From Acanthaster planci (lineage: Eukaryota > Echinodermata > Asteroidea > Valvatida > Acanthasteridae), in the NCBI RefSeq assembly GCF_001949145.1, contig NW_019091395.1, positions 750,552-793,949 on the forward strand: a stretch of DNA of 43,398 bases. The letters run 5' to 3'. Made by a program: the position numbers and the translations under genes. The notes beneath the pieces were generated by a model. The model did not search any database, was not told the DNA's origin, and saw nothing but the letters and a program-made list of their open reading frames with translations. Shown here one piece after another: positions 10,098-20,189 of this stretch. Each line of letters begins with the position of its first letter. The stretch's first letter is position 1.

Positions 10098-11178
10098 CAG
10101 GGGTGTGATTTGGGAAAATGAAAATCCACAAACTTTGTTGGTATTATTTGTACGTGTACAAATGTAAATGTATGTGCATGTACACATATATATTTACATG
10201 TAAATGTACATGTAGGTATATTGACATGTACTGGTGTATACATGTACACGTAGGCCTACTTGTACGTACATAAAACATGGTAAATGGCATGCACGTTTTG
10301 TCAAGTTTGCTGCATTAATGCATGCATGTATGTACATTACCCGGTACATGTACATTTCATGCACATGCATCCCAAGTTATATACATGTATGCATGGTATT
10401 GAATATGTTCATGTACATGTACGACGTTCCATTGCATGCTCCAAGTTAAACATGTAAAAGAAAGAATTTGCGGCAGTTTGGTATTTGTTCCATGTTTCAA
10501 AATAAAGCCAATTAGCCAACACTTTCATGAACACTTACAACATACTACTGTATGTCCTATGTCCATACTATGTGCCAAGTTCACAATCCATCTTTGTCTC
10601 CAACCCTAAAAATCTCCACGGATTTTTGGCGCTTTTATCAACAGAAAAGCCCTCATCTCAGTCAATTATTTGACATACCATTATGTTAAATGATCGAGAA
10701 TCGTGTATATATCTTGTGAAACATCCCTCAAATCAACCGATTTTCGGTAGAAATCCACACAGAATCCAGCACATGTAGGCATACGTGGGTACACAATTCC
10801 ACAAGGCATCCATGTTTTGCTGCTTGTGTAGCGCCTGCACAACACATGCCATTTGTTTTTGATTGTTTTACACTTATGTTCTGGCCCGCTGCACATATTC
10901 CCATACATAAGTGAGAATACATAGTATACCCTACTCTGCCATTACTTTTACTACCACTGCCTAACGCACCCAGTGTGCATATCATAGTATTTCAGAGGAA
11001 GTAACATAATTTTGTGTATTTCTTTATCGATGGCAGTAGACTTTACCTAGTCTCACACATGAACCCTATTTTGTAAATAATTCCACCAAAAGTATTAAAC
11101 CAAAATAATCCGCAAAACGAACATCGGATTTTTAAAAATTTCGGAAATCCGGAAAAATCCGGAGGAATCACATCCCTG
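10098..11178. mobile_element. Non-autonomous hAT-like DNA transposon, 1.08 kb
   Basis: The left end CAGGGGTGTGATT and the right end AATCACATCCCTG are inverted repeats (12 of 13 bases). The flanks CTTTC (10093-10097) and CTTTC (11179-11183) are an identical 5-bp target duplication. CAG...CTG ends with a 5-bp duplication fit the hAT5-type group. No transposase is encoded, so it would need one supplied in trans. Internally it holds an ACATGTA-rich island and several short inverted words such as TCCGGATTTTTCCGG-like tracts near the right end. Confidence 0.75.
10145..10440. repeat. ACATGTAC-rich palindromic low-complexity island
   Basis: About 300 bp with dozens of overlapping self-complementary words (ACATGTA, GTACATGTAC, GCATGCAT, TGTACATG). 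It lies inside the hAT-like element. The short reading frames found here on both strands are products of this composition, not genes. Confidence 0.8.
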
Positions 11179-11284
11179 CTTTCAAATAAGCTGCAGTTTA
11201 AGTGCCACGTTGCGGTATACACTTACTAAATTTGGGGGAGAAATACCCAATACATTGCAGTTATGCAGATTATTATTTTGCAAT

Positions 11285-12147
11285 TATATGAAAAACTCCA
11301 AACTATTTAAGGATAGTAATTAGTCCAAAGCTTGAATTTCCTTCAATGCAACGAATTCAGAAATCGAACAAGATCGCACTGATATAAGGTACAAATAAAC
11401 AAGTATGATATAATGAGAGTGTTACACTTAGCATGTAAAAAGCAAGGACAATAAAGAAAATGCAGATTGGAAGTAGTTTACAATGATAAGGATAAATAAT
11501 CAAGTAAAGATCTCAAATAAGATGATCTTAAGGGCGAAAGCTTGGCAAGGCACTACCAGTAAAGAATGCTTGACTCCACAGATAGTAAAACACAGTTCAG
11601 TCCTTGACGGTGCAAAAATGAGCTGCAACTTGGACAAAGACCACGTCGAATAAGAGTGAGCGGGTTCGAGACGAAACAGCGAGGGAGTGATGACCATCGC
11701 AAATACAAGAACTTGATGATCCCCCAAACTGGAGCTGGATTCAGTTCAAAAACTGTCTCTTCTGGCACAAAATTCAGCTCTGCACTTCACTTGGTCTGAA
11801 CGAACTTTTCTAACGTATCGCTCAACAGACGACTCGCCACCCCAGGTTGAAATGGTGCAGAAGTCAACAAGTCAAAGACTTCCCACAGACCTGCATACTG
11901 ATTGCCTTCCAAAAGCATTCTAGCTGTGTGTGTCTCTCTCTCTCCGTATGTCCTTTGTTTATAGCTTATGTCTTTCCTAGAAATTTCTTTAATTGCTTAA
12001 GTTTCTGAAAATAGACTTTTTAGCATTACATAATTTTACAAGAAATCTCCAGACTATACGATAGATAACTGGAAATATCGTCAGCTTACAAGAAATTTCC
12101 CGGACGCACAACAAGAATATTCATGACTACTCATTCACTGTGGCCTG
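11285..12147. repeat. Unclassified repeat R1, copy 1
   Basis: Two parts of this stretch recur at 13673-14163. One is the segment around CAAAGCTTGAATTTCC to GTGTTACACTTAG (about 11285-11435). The other is the segment around ATCGTCAGCTT to CATTCACTGTGG (about 12070-12147). The central 600 bp are not in the second copy. No coding sequence is supported. The MuDR-like element A is inserted at its right end. Confidence 0.6.
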
Positions 12148-12949
12148 TAGACTTGAATGGACTGGGTGTAGTTCCCCTTCCTCGCGATGCATACGCAGTA
12201 CGGCTAAGGTTCGGTGAGCAAATTAATAACACGGGAAACGGTCAGTGCAACCTGGCTTTGCAACATGTATGGCCGACGGTGCCCAATTACCGACTTGAGC
12301 GATTTAGGAACCCTTTAGTGCACAACATAATGGTGCTTGCTACCAAACTTGGACGGAGAACTCAGATTTGCTAAGAATCCTGATAATCTGAATATTTATT
12401 TCGGGGGAGCTTGAATGGTCACTTGAACGGTTATTATTCAACAACCACAGTCGTGTTCATTGAAGAAGGTGTTTACATTTTCCTTAAAAGATAATTTGCC
12501 ATGAAAGCATCAATTCTCTTACCAGAAAAGATAGTTAATAGATTTGTTCTTGAATAGTTATACTTTTGCTCTAAGAATAGTATTAAAAGGGATTTTATTG
12601 CAAAATCTGAAATAAACTGGCACTAACCAGTTGTAGACATCCTTTAATAAATGTACTGCAACGCGAGCTACTATAGACGCTCTACATGGGTATACATGAA
12701 TCATGCAGTTCAGTTATTGCACACAGGAATACCTATCCAGAATCAGGTTGATCAAGTCGTTAGGCGGGCACGGGGGACGTAGGCCGACGTGCACCGAAAC
12801 CCGGTACTGAAGAGCCCGCGAGCAAGGGAAAAATCAGTGTGGCGTGCTGGATGGATTGCAGTAACAGGGAACGGGCTCCGGACTATTGTAAAATGACACA
12901 GTGTACAATACGACCGACTAACGACTTGATTTCAAGTCTATGTGGCCTG
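12139..12949. mobile_element. MuDR-like non-autonomous transposon, copy A
   Basis: The element is 12148-12940 (793 bp). It starts TAGACTTGAA and ends TTCAAGTCTA. It is flanked by an identical 9-bp duplication, TGTGGCCTG, at 12139-12147 and 12941-12949. Almost its whole length is related to 21928-22739, for example GAAAGCATCAATTCTCTTAC and GTTGATCAAGTCGTTA. No transposase frame is seen. A 9-bp duplication is typical of Mutator-type elements, though Merlin-type cannot be excluded. A related site without the element occurs near 14145-14163 in R1 copy 2. Confidence 0.8.
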
Positions 12950-13480
12950 GGATTAAACGCGGGTCACACACCTAATCTGCCACTCTTACGGAGACTGTGC
13001 TATAAACATAACAGTGTAATTTTCCAAGTGTTATATATTCAACATTGCTGTATAATGTGAGCATGTGAATGAAGATCTCACATCTACGCTAAAGGGCACA
13101 AAACAAGTTTAAAAACACTTACACAGCAAAATAAACAATATAAAAACATAATTAGTACGGTAACTTTTAACAGTAAGCAGGTATACTACTAACAGAAGTG
13201 CCATGAAGCCAAAGTCTGCTCTACTGATAGTAGCATCGACATAGCAACCAGTTTGTTCATACAGTGAAATACATCTGAAACAATTCTACAAAGCACAGAG
13301 AAACGCTCTCTTTAAAAAGACATCTGTGCCACTTTAGTTTCTTACAGTGTACATACTCACATTCATGTAGGGCCATACACTATGCCTGCTCATCAGCATA
13401 GTTGCGACGCCATTCCAAAAAGACTATTTGGATATTTTGGTGTCTTTTCGTTAGTGTGCACTCTAAGAAATAAAGGTTCA
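12950..13480. other. Interval with no supported gene
   Basis: Nothing coding is recognisable. Composition is AT-rich, without a clear repeat boundary. Confidence 0.5.
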
Positions 13481-13663
13481 AATTTGCACCCTATCATTGA
13501 TACAATAGCAGCACCAATTAAGGTGCAAATCTGTCCCCGGTACATGGTGTTTGCTCCCCTGTAGGTGCGTATACAACCAAGAAGGAATGAAAACACCCAA
13601 ACTGGGTGCAAGTTTGCACCATTTACTATAGGTGCTGCTATTGTATCAACGGAGGTGCAAATT
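13481..13663. mobile_element. 183-bp MITE with 30-bp inverted repeats
   Basis: AATTTGCACC...GATACAATAGCAGCACC (13481-13515) pairs with GGTGCTGCTATTGTATC...GGTGCAAATT (13631-13663) as an imperfect inverted repeat of about 33 bp. The element has no coding capacity. I could not define a target duplication, so the superfamily is open. Confidence 0.65.
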
Positions 13664-13672
13664 GTTACGATC

Positions 13673-14163
13673 CGAAAAACCCAACTATTTTTTAACAGTA
13701 ATTGTTACAAAGCTTGAATTTTCTCCGATGCAACAAAGAAATCAAAGATCACACTAATATAAGGTACAAATAAATAAGTACAATTTAGTGAGAATGTTAC
13801 ACTTAGAAAATAGTAACGAAGAAAAAAGCGTTGGGGAGATGTTAATTTAAATAACGGGTTCTGCCCTTACCTAAAGTATATTAACACATCTTGAAAATAG
13901 CTCGCGGTACCCGCTGCTTCACTTGACTCGGACCGGCCAGCCGCTCCCGGCAAGCTCAGTGGTCGAATGGCCGAAGACATCTGCACTGGTAAGCAAGAGG
14001 GCGTGGATTTTTTTCGCAAGCTCTCGGACAAGCACTGAGCATACAGTGCTGACTAATATACCTTTGGTAAGGGCAAAACCCGTTATATAAATTAACTAAT
14101 AATTATCGTCAGCTTTCCTGCACATACAACGAGAATTTTACAAGACTATCCATTCACAGTGGA
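13673..14163. repeat. Unclassified repeat R1, copy 2
   Basis: It matches 11285-11435 (13673-13808) and 12070-12147 (about 14100-14163) in the same orientation. It is interrupted by the TTAA-flanked MITE at 13846-14091. Its right part, CCATTCACAGTGGACTGGG, corresponds to the insertion point of MuDR-like copy A without the insertion. Confidence 0.6.
13842..14095. mobile_element. TTAA-flanked MITE, 246 bp
   Basis: TTTAAATAACGGGTTCTGCC at the left and its inverted counterpart GGCAAAACCCGTTATATAAA at the right form inverted repeats of about 40 bp with few mismatches. Both ends are bounded by TTAA (13842-13845 and 14092-14095), as for piggyBac or Kolobok type elements. The core (about 13950-14030) contains CTCAGTGGTCGAATGGCC followed by GTAAGCAAGAGGGCGTGG. 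This resembles the 5' half of a class II tRNA, but I see no intact B box. Confidence 0.7.
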
Positions 14164-14164
14164 C

Positions 14165-14700
14165 TGGGACATGAATATTGCTTAGAATCACTTTTCGTGT
14201 ATCTCTGTGCGCTTCTTCTATGTATGAAGACTGTTTGACTTTTTTAATTATGTGAACTGAACGGTGCACTTTTTCAAACATTAAAAATTGACCAAGCATT
14301 TCTAGACAAGTGAGGACGCTTTTGCTTTGATGTAAATCCAGGAAGACACTTCTCATGTTTTCATGTTCAAATTGTGAACCCCAAATTTGCTATCTGGGAA
14401 CATTGGATGGATTGTTGTCATATACTTACACAACAATAACTTGCCGAAGAAAATGAAATCTGCCATAGCAATGGTTAAACAAATCTAGAAATTTTCTGTG
14501 CACAGATCAGTGCAACATTGAGATTCAGTGCCTTGGATGACATCATGAATATGCAAATAGCATTAGCGTAAAAACAAAAAGCATTAAAATATGGATTAAA
14601 ATTGCACAACAAAAATTTAAAATCAGGTTAATTGAAACCAAAAGATGCAATTTCAAGGTTTTTAGTAACATTTATAAAAATATTTCTATTTCCTGGTTCC
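14165..14700 (-). repeat. Inverted repeat R2, left copy
   Basis: The reverse complement of this segment matches 17440-17985 over about 530 bp. Shared words include CTTGAAATTGCATCTTT, TCATCCAAGGCA, TTCCTGGATTTA and GAAATGCTTGGTCAATTTT. It is noncoding. The pair brackets about 2.7 kb that include the Death-domain exon at 17032. Confidence 0.7.
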
Positions 14701-15842
14701 TTCAAAGTTTCCCCAAAGTATTTCATTGCGATGTACAGTGTTCCATTGGGCCTGCTGTGTCACGTGACCTATATGGTATTAAATATCAACAAACACGACG
14801 TTCACCAAAAGTGTTTCAAAACTATCGTTTACTAAAAATAAACCGATGGATAGGTACTTCACTCAGACTAGTGATGTGCTGGGTACTATATCGTAACCTG
14901 GCTTTATTGTTTGTAAACAGCACTCAAAATGAGCTTTGCTACGGGGCTGATACCCTTGATGTAGCCGGTGCAATCGGTCTATTGACACAAAAAATACCTG
15001 AAATAAATAGGGAATTATTTCATTGACATTGAAGCAAAAGCACCCCTATATTTGTCATTTGAAATCCATGTCATGGGTCCTCTAAATGACACAGTCATTG
15101 TGATGCGGGTTCTGACTTAATGTCAACTTGTTTTAACTTAACTAACAGCCTGCTTTAAGTAAACCAAACTGAACATTTTTCACATATCTTTGCACAAGTA
15201 TGCTATGAGATAATCTGACGTAAAACACGTCACGGAGGGGCTGACAGTAACGTAAATTAGCGAGGATCGGGGCCCGTTACAGAAAAAAACCCTGGACATA
15301 CTTCAAACAGTATGTCTTATGTCAAACGAAGCAGGCACAGATGCGTGAAACAATGAACCAATACTGTATTCATGAAGAAGTGTAGCAACCCATCTCAGGT
15401 TTGAGGCATATGAGTATAAAGTAGTATAAATACTACTTGCAGTGAAAAAAATTAACCTCCAATTGTATATAAGGAATAACACAAAACGCTGACAAGAGTA
15501 CACCCATGCGTTTGAGTGTGTGCGTAATTTTATTTCCATCATCAACCAGTACACTTGTAGACATTTTTTCTTATGTCGTTGAATGTTAACAGTTAAGAAG
15601 ATCCTGGGTCTTATATTAATCCAGACCCTGTATCATTTTCTTCCACATCGTAAGAAAGTTTTTTTTTCTTTTTGCAAAGCCTGCAATTCCTTATTTCCAT
15701 GAAGACGGGCTGAAAGTAAAACTGGGGATGCCTACAAAATCAGGAAGAGGTGCACGTTAAACAAAGTCCCTGATGGAAACCCCCAGTTTCGTTGAAGCGT
15801 GCCTACTAATGCGGCTTGTTTATTCCATTTATCCCTTCACAG
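14700..15842. other. Interval without supported gene; holds one copy of a short direct repeat
   Basis: A short interspersed repeat (about 120 bp) begins AAAAATAAACCGATGG at 14836. It recurs at about 16286-16410 and 18698-18765, all in the same orientation, sharing ACTCAGACTA-type and GATGTGCTGGG-type words and, in the first two, TGGCTTTAT. No coding sequence is supported in this interval. Confidence 0.5.
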
Positions 15843-15906
15843 GTGCGACTTACATGAAGCACGTTTGATTTTGCTGGTGAACCTTCTATCTCCGGCCAAC
15901 CGATGG
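15843..15906 (+). CDS. Candidate small internal exon upstream of Death-domain exon
   Basis: A strong acceptor (pyrimidine tract, TTCACAG) with a branch-point-like CTACTAAT at about 15803 precedes the segment, and a consensus donor GTAAGT follows at 15907. One frame is open across the 64 bp and reads CDLHEARLILLVNLLSPANRW, leucine-rich and helical in look. It could be the first helices of a death-fold domain or the end of another domain. The exon would end in phase 0, whereas the Death exon at 17032 needs phase 1, so a further exon must lie between if they belong together. No transcript evidence is available. Confidence 0.35.
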
Positions 15907-17031
15907 GTAAGTAGCTTGCCAGTCAGCCCTGTAGATCAATCCGCGAAGATGAAACTGTATGTCAGGAGTCTACACTGTAAATATAACTTGCCGATCCATA
16001 TCCAGAGTTTTTAGGTGTGGCAAAAAAGTTAGGATTTATTTATGGGCTTTCTCAAGTGTAAGGACTAACCTTGAAAGCTTTATACACCTTTGGGTGGGGG
16101 GTTTGGAAATTATTCCTCCCATTAAAACAGGAAAACAATCGGGAGGGAGGGGGAGCTCCGTTGGCCTCCTGGAGCCGCCAATGGCAGTAATGGAATCGGC
16201 ATCGTTCTCAGACACTATTCCAAGTAACAACTGCCGAACCAACTTCGAAATTTCCGCCTTTTACCCAGCAAGAGTCGTGTTATTTATCAAAAATAAAGCC
16301 GACGGTCGATACAGTGTTGTTGGACTACTGATGTGCTGAACACTGTACTGAAAATTGGCTTTATCTTTTGGTATACAACGCTTAATATACACTTTGCTAT
16401 TGAATGACGCCATTTTTGTTGATGCTTAATACCCACTAAATGTCACGCGACACAGTTGGCACAGTCAGTCCTTTTAGCAATGTACGTTTGTCTGCATTAA
16501 GTTGATTTTTACGAAACCAAACAAGAAACCATTTCTAAATCTCGGGACACATTGAGGTTTGGCAGTATAACATGTTTCCTGTTGTTATATAGGAAAAATG
16601 CAACACTTAAATACAAAGAATTAGGTTGTGTGGCGATTCGCAAAGTTAATAATTCTATATATATTTTTTCACTGAGAAAAAATATGAGAGTTAAATAACT
16701 CGGCGCATAACCACCGGGTGTTGCTTCGTCTTCATTATTTTGGTTGTTTGTTTCCTTGATGAGCAGAGTTTATAGGTTTGTTATTCTGTTCCATCCTTGG
16801 ATGGAGGACATCACTTGTACTGACTCTATTTTACACACGGTGGAAACTTTCTGTGCTCAGTTCGCCGAAGGAGAAAGGTAGGGCTTTGATGAACCGAAGA
16901 ACTGCTAAAAAATGGGGGCATCATTCGCTAAGCCGAAGAGCTTGTTTCTAGACATGCCGGAAAAAAATCATATAATATATTTCATATTCATATACCTTAT
17001 TACTACGATATATGACACGGCTCTTTTCCAG
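15907..17031. other. Probable intronic interval, no gene seen
   Basis: It contains the second copy of the short direct repeat (about 16286-16410). An open frame at 15959-16339 shows no domain. I see no convincing exon here, although phase considerations call for one if 15843-15906 and 17032-17318 are spliced together. Confidence 0.4.
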
Positions 17032-17318
17032 GGTATTTGGACGACGTACACATCTTGGAGCTAGCCAAGCAGATTCCAACGCGCTACTGGTTAGACGTGG
17101 GAGCGAAACTTGGATTGACAAGAACCACTCTAGAAAGTATTGGGGACAATTATAGGGGGAATTACTTGCGGCAGAAATGCGAGATGTTATTCATGTGGCG
17201 TCGGGGAGCTTCGGGCAATGGTCCTTCCAAAGTCAAGATGCTTGCCCAGGCGTTGATCGACTCTGGATGCCCAGAAGTAGCCGACAGCTTACTGGCTCAT
17301 TACAACATGAAATTTTGA
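17032..17318 (+). CDS. Death-domain terminal exon
   Basis: An acceptor CTCTTTTCCAG ends at 17031. The open frame then reads YLDDVHILELAKQIPTRYW, LDVGAKLGLTRTTLESI, EMLFMWRRGA and KMLAQALIDSGCPEVADSL, and stops at a TGA (17316-17318). The pattern of six amphipathic helices, with W and L at the helix 2-3 positions and LxxAL near the end, is that of a Death domain (about 90 residues), a homotypic interaction module in apoptosis and immune signalling. The stop directly after the domain suggests a protein with a C-terminal Death domain, such as an adaptor. The acceptor phase (1) is the same as for the Death exon at 31036. Upstream exons are not established, and the locus may be a partial duplicate. 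Confidence 0.75.
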
Positions 17319-17439
17319 GTATGTCGCAAGAGTGTAATGCCAAAACGTTCCACTTCGAATTTACCGAGTTTGATACCAGTTCAAGTAGAAGAATACAGTA
17401 GTTTACTGAGCTACTTTTAAATGATATAGAAGAGTTTTA

Positions 17440-17985
17440 AAGGGACCTTGAAATAGATATAATTGACAAAAACTCTTGAAATTGCATCTTTGGCTTTCAA
17501 TTCACTCATTTTAAAATTTTTCTTGGCAATTTTAAAGCATATTTTGGAGCTTTTGGTTTGTATGCATATGCCTAGGCAAAACTATGACCTCATCCAAGGC
17601 ATTTAATCTGAATTTTTCACCGAGTTGTGCGCAGAATATATCTAGATTTTTAAACAGCTATTGCAGATTTCCTTCGGCAATTTATTGTTGTGTTTTAAAG
17701 TATATGGCTGAAAGCCAGCATGCAATGTTTCAAAAGAATGTTTTAAGATAGCAAATATAAAGTTCACAATTGAACATTAAAACATAAAAACTGAACCATG
17801 TTTTCCTGGATTTATATCAAAGCAAACGTGCCCTCACTTGTCAGGAAATGCTTGGTCAATTTTGAATGAATATTACCAAGTGCTATTTTTCAGTTCCTGT
17901 TCCGCAAAATAAAGTTGACAAACATTTTCCAGCATTGAAGATGGATACAGAGATACACAAAAAGTGTGTCTAAGAAAATTCATTT
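17440..17985 (+). repeat. Inverted repeat R2, right copy
   Basis: It matches the reverse complement of 14165-14700 (see there). It starts about 120 bp after the stop of the Death-domain exon and could form part of its 3' flank. It is noncoding. Confidence 0.7.
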
Positions 17986-18697
17986 CATAGATACTTTAAG
18001 ACTTAAAGTAACAAAAATTTATCACACTATTTCGCTTGGGTAGATTGGTAAATTTGGTTTACCCATATGGGCGTCAAGGGCGTCAATCTGTCTTGAAAAG
18101 AGAGGAGGGGGAACATAGCCCTGATCAGAACACATGCGAGTGCGAAGCACGAAGCCCCAACCATATGGGGTATAGATGCTCTGAGGTACGTGTTATCTGA
18201 GACTAGTTCTGGACATTTTAGCCAGTTTTTCTTAATAAACGCTTTGGCAAGGTGTATATTTTCATTTAGATTGCGGAAAAAAGTGACATCCCCCGTCCCC
18301 CATTGATTGACGCCCATGCGTTGGTTACCGAGCAAGTCAATTAACAACCTTAGTGTATTGTTACTGTAATTGTTAGCAATGAACATGCTCATCTAACATT
18401 TGGATGAATCTTTCAGAGCTGGGCTGCTATTTTTCTTTTGGGAGAGATGGACTTAATTGCATGAAAGGGGCGCAAATGTAATTAATCAGTAATAACATAT
18501 AACTAGCCTATTATCCATTGTTGCATGGAATTAATAACCTGGGAATTTATTTGCTTTTGAACTTCTGATGAAATGATGAATACGTCATAAATTTGCAAAC
18601 CAAAAGCCTTGGGCCATTTGTTAACGTAGAAATGAATAAACTGATTGCACCCGCTAAGTTTATGACCTTTAGTGTGTATTAAATAGAGTGTAAATTA
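17986..18697. other. Interval with no supported gene
   Basis: A 121-codon minus-strand open frame (18027-18392) has no recognisable domain and normal intergenic composition. Nothing else is seen. Confidence 0.5.
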
Positions 18698-18769
18698 CCA
18701 AAAATAAAGTCAATGAACGGTAGGTACCGTACTCAGACTACCGATGCTCTGGGACTACTGACGCAACAG

Positions 18770-19383
18770 TATAAAATCGTACCGTCCTTCACGCGTAAAC
18801 TCGGCAGCGCACGAAAGACATTTTGTTCAACCTTATGTATATTCACACAAGGACGTCATCATTCTGGCCGGTGTCCTCTTTCAGGCATGTTAGTGGGCGT
18901 GTCTGTAGTCTAGGATACTAACGTTTATGCAGGCAGCGTCGCTTTTTCGCTCACTTAAAATATAAAATCGTACAGGCCATTAAACTCATACACGGAAGTG
19001 TACTGAAGTATGCATATTCATATTATGACGTCATCATTCTGGCCAGTCTCCTTTTCAGGCCTAATAAATATAAGTGGGCATGTTTGCAGTGAGTGTAAAG
19101 TACGCTTCATGAAAATACTTCAGCAGGTTCCCTGATTTGGCAAGAGTCTAAGCAGCCAGTGGAGGGTTTTAACCGGACCAACGTCGCGCGCGAAAGCTGG
19201 TCGTTGTACGAATGCGTGGAACCTTTGGGACTCCAAATTAAACGAAAAGCCACAGAAACAGAGAATTTCCTGGATATGTCAATCTCGTGAGAAGATTGGT
19301 ACAAGTTTCTGAGGATTTAAGACTAATTGGAAAGCTCTTGGCTGCCAACGAACCACGACTACACAGTTCAGCTTTACTAAAAG
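18770..19383 (+). promoter_or_regulatory. Duplicated CRE/TATA-like module, possible promoter and 5' exon
   Basis: Two related modules lie in tandem, 18770-18909 and 18961-19090. Each starts TATAAAATCGTAC, contains GACGTCATCATTCTGGCC, and ends with GTGGGC(G/A)TGTxTG. The second has a perfect CRE (TGACGTCA, 19026-19033) and a TATA-like AATATAAGTGGGC about 30 bp before a possible start near 19085. The following 300 bp are GC-richer than their surroundings and end at a fair splice donor (AAAAG/GTATTA, 19383/19384). This could be a noncoding first exon of a plus-strand gene. The function is inferred only from motifs. Confidence 0.25.
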
Positions 19384-19783
19384 GTATTATGGTTTTCACT
19401 CAGTATTAGATTAAACATTTGATATGATTCTAGGATTTTGTTTTTCTCTTAGAAAGGAATTTGAATCCTTTATGCAATTATTGTAAAGATCGATAATGTA
19501 AAATGCGAAAAAACTAGGTAAACTTCTAATGTACCTATACATAACCGGAATTATTCATTTATATAATATAAATCAGACAGATTGTTTGACGTTGACAAAA
19601 AAATCGTTCCCTTTTCAATTCAATGCAGTACATGACACATAAACCACGTAGGAGTCTTGTTTGGCGTGTACAGTTAAGGACAAAACAGATTAAATGGCTG
19701 CATCAGTTGGCGACAACTACGAGTAGAATGATCAATACCATCGATAATTATAATATTTATTATTATGGTACCAAAAATACAAA

Positions 19784-19937
19784 TATTGCCAGAAACTGTT
19801 CATTTTCATGCAAATCTTAGAGTTTAATGTTTTAGGAGTCTGAATTGGTACACTACCTCTCGGGTTTATTTTTAAAATGGTGTCACTTAAGCTCTAGTTC
19901 AGCTGAACGCAAATACACTGTTTGCTTTCGTGAGAAA
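19784..19937 (+). repeat. Inverted repeat R3, left arm
   Basis: About 150 bp from ATTGCCAGAAACTG to CTTTCGTGAGAA match the reverse complement of 20277-20419 with roughly nine of ten bases identical by eye. The arms are 340 bp apart and could fold into a large hairpin, or be two opposed copies of one short element. Confidence 0.8.
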
Positions 19938-20189
19938 TAGCCTTTTATTTCATTTTAAAATTCTGGGAAGTATCTGTGTTTTTTTTTCATCGTCTCACAG
20001 ATTGAGGTGAATTTTGCCTGTTGCAATATAAACATCTAATAAAACTTAGTTGGAACAGTCAAACACTCTTGCCTGTATCTGGAACGGCCCGTTTAACCAT
20101 GATCAAAGAAAATATCTTGCCATGGGAACATTATATTAAAACAGGTGAAATGTCGGGTTGAAAATCACATAAGTATTTGGAAAGCAGCC

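Noticed and set aside
9993-10449. Tyr/Cys/Thr-rich open frames on both strands
   Set aside because: They are translations of the ACATGTAC palindrome island.
11655-11680. GGGTTCGAGAC resembling a tRNA B box
   Set aside because: No A box, acceptor stem or cloverleaf can be drawn around it.
18027-18392. 121-codon minus-strand open frame
   Set aside because: No recognisable motif, and no splice or polyadenylation context on that strand.
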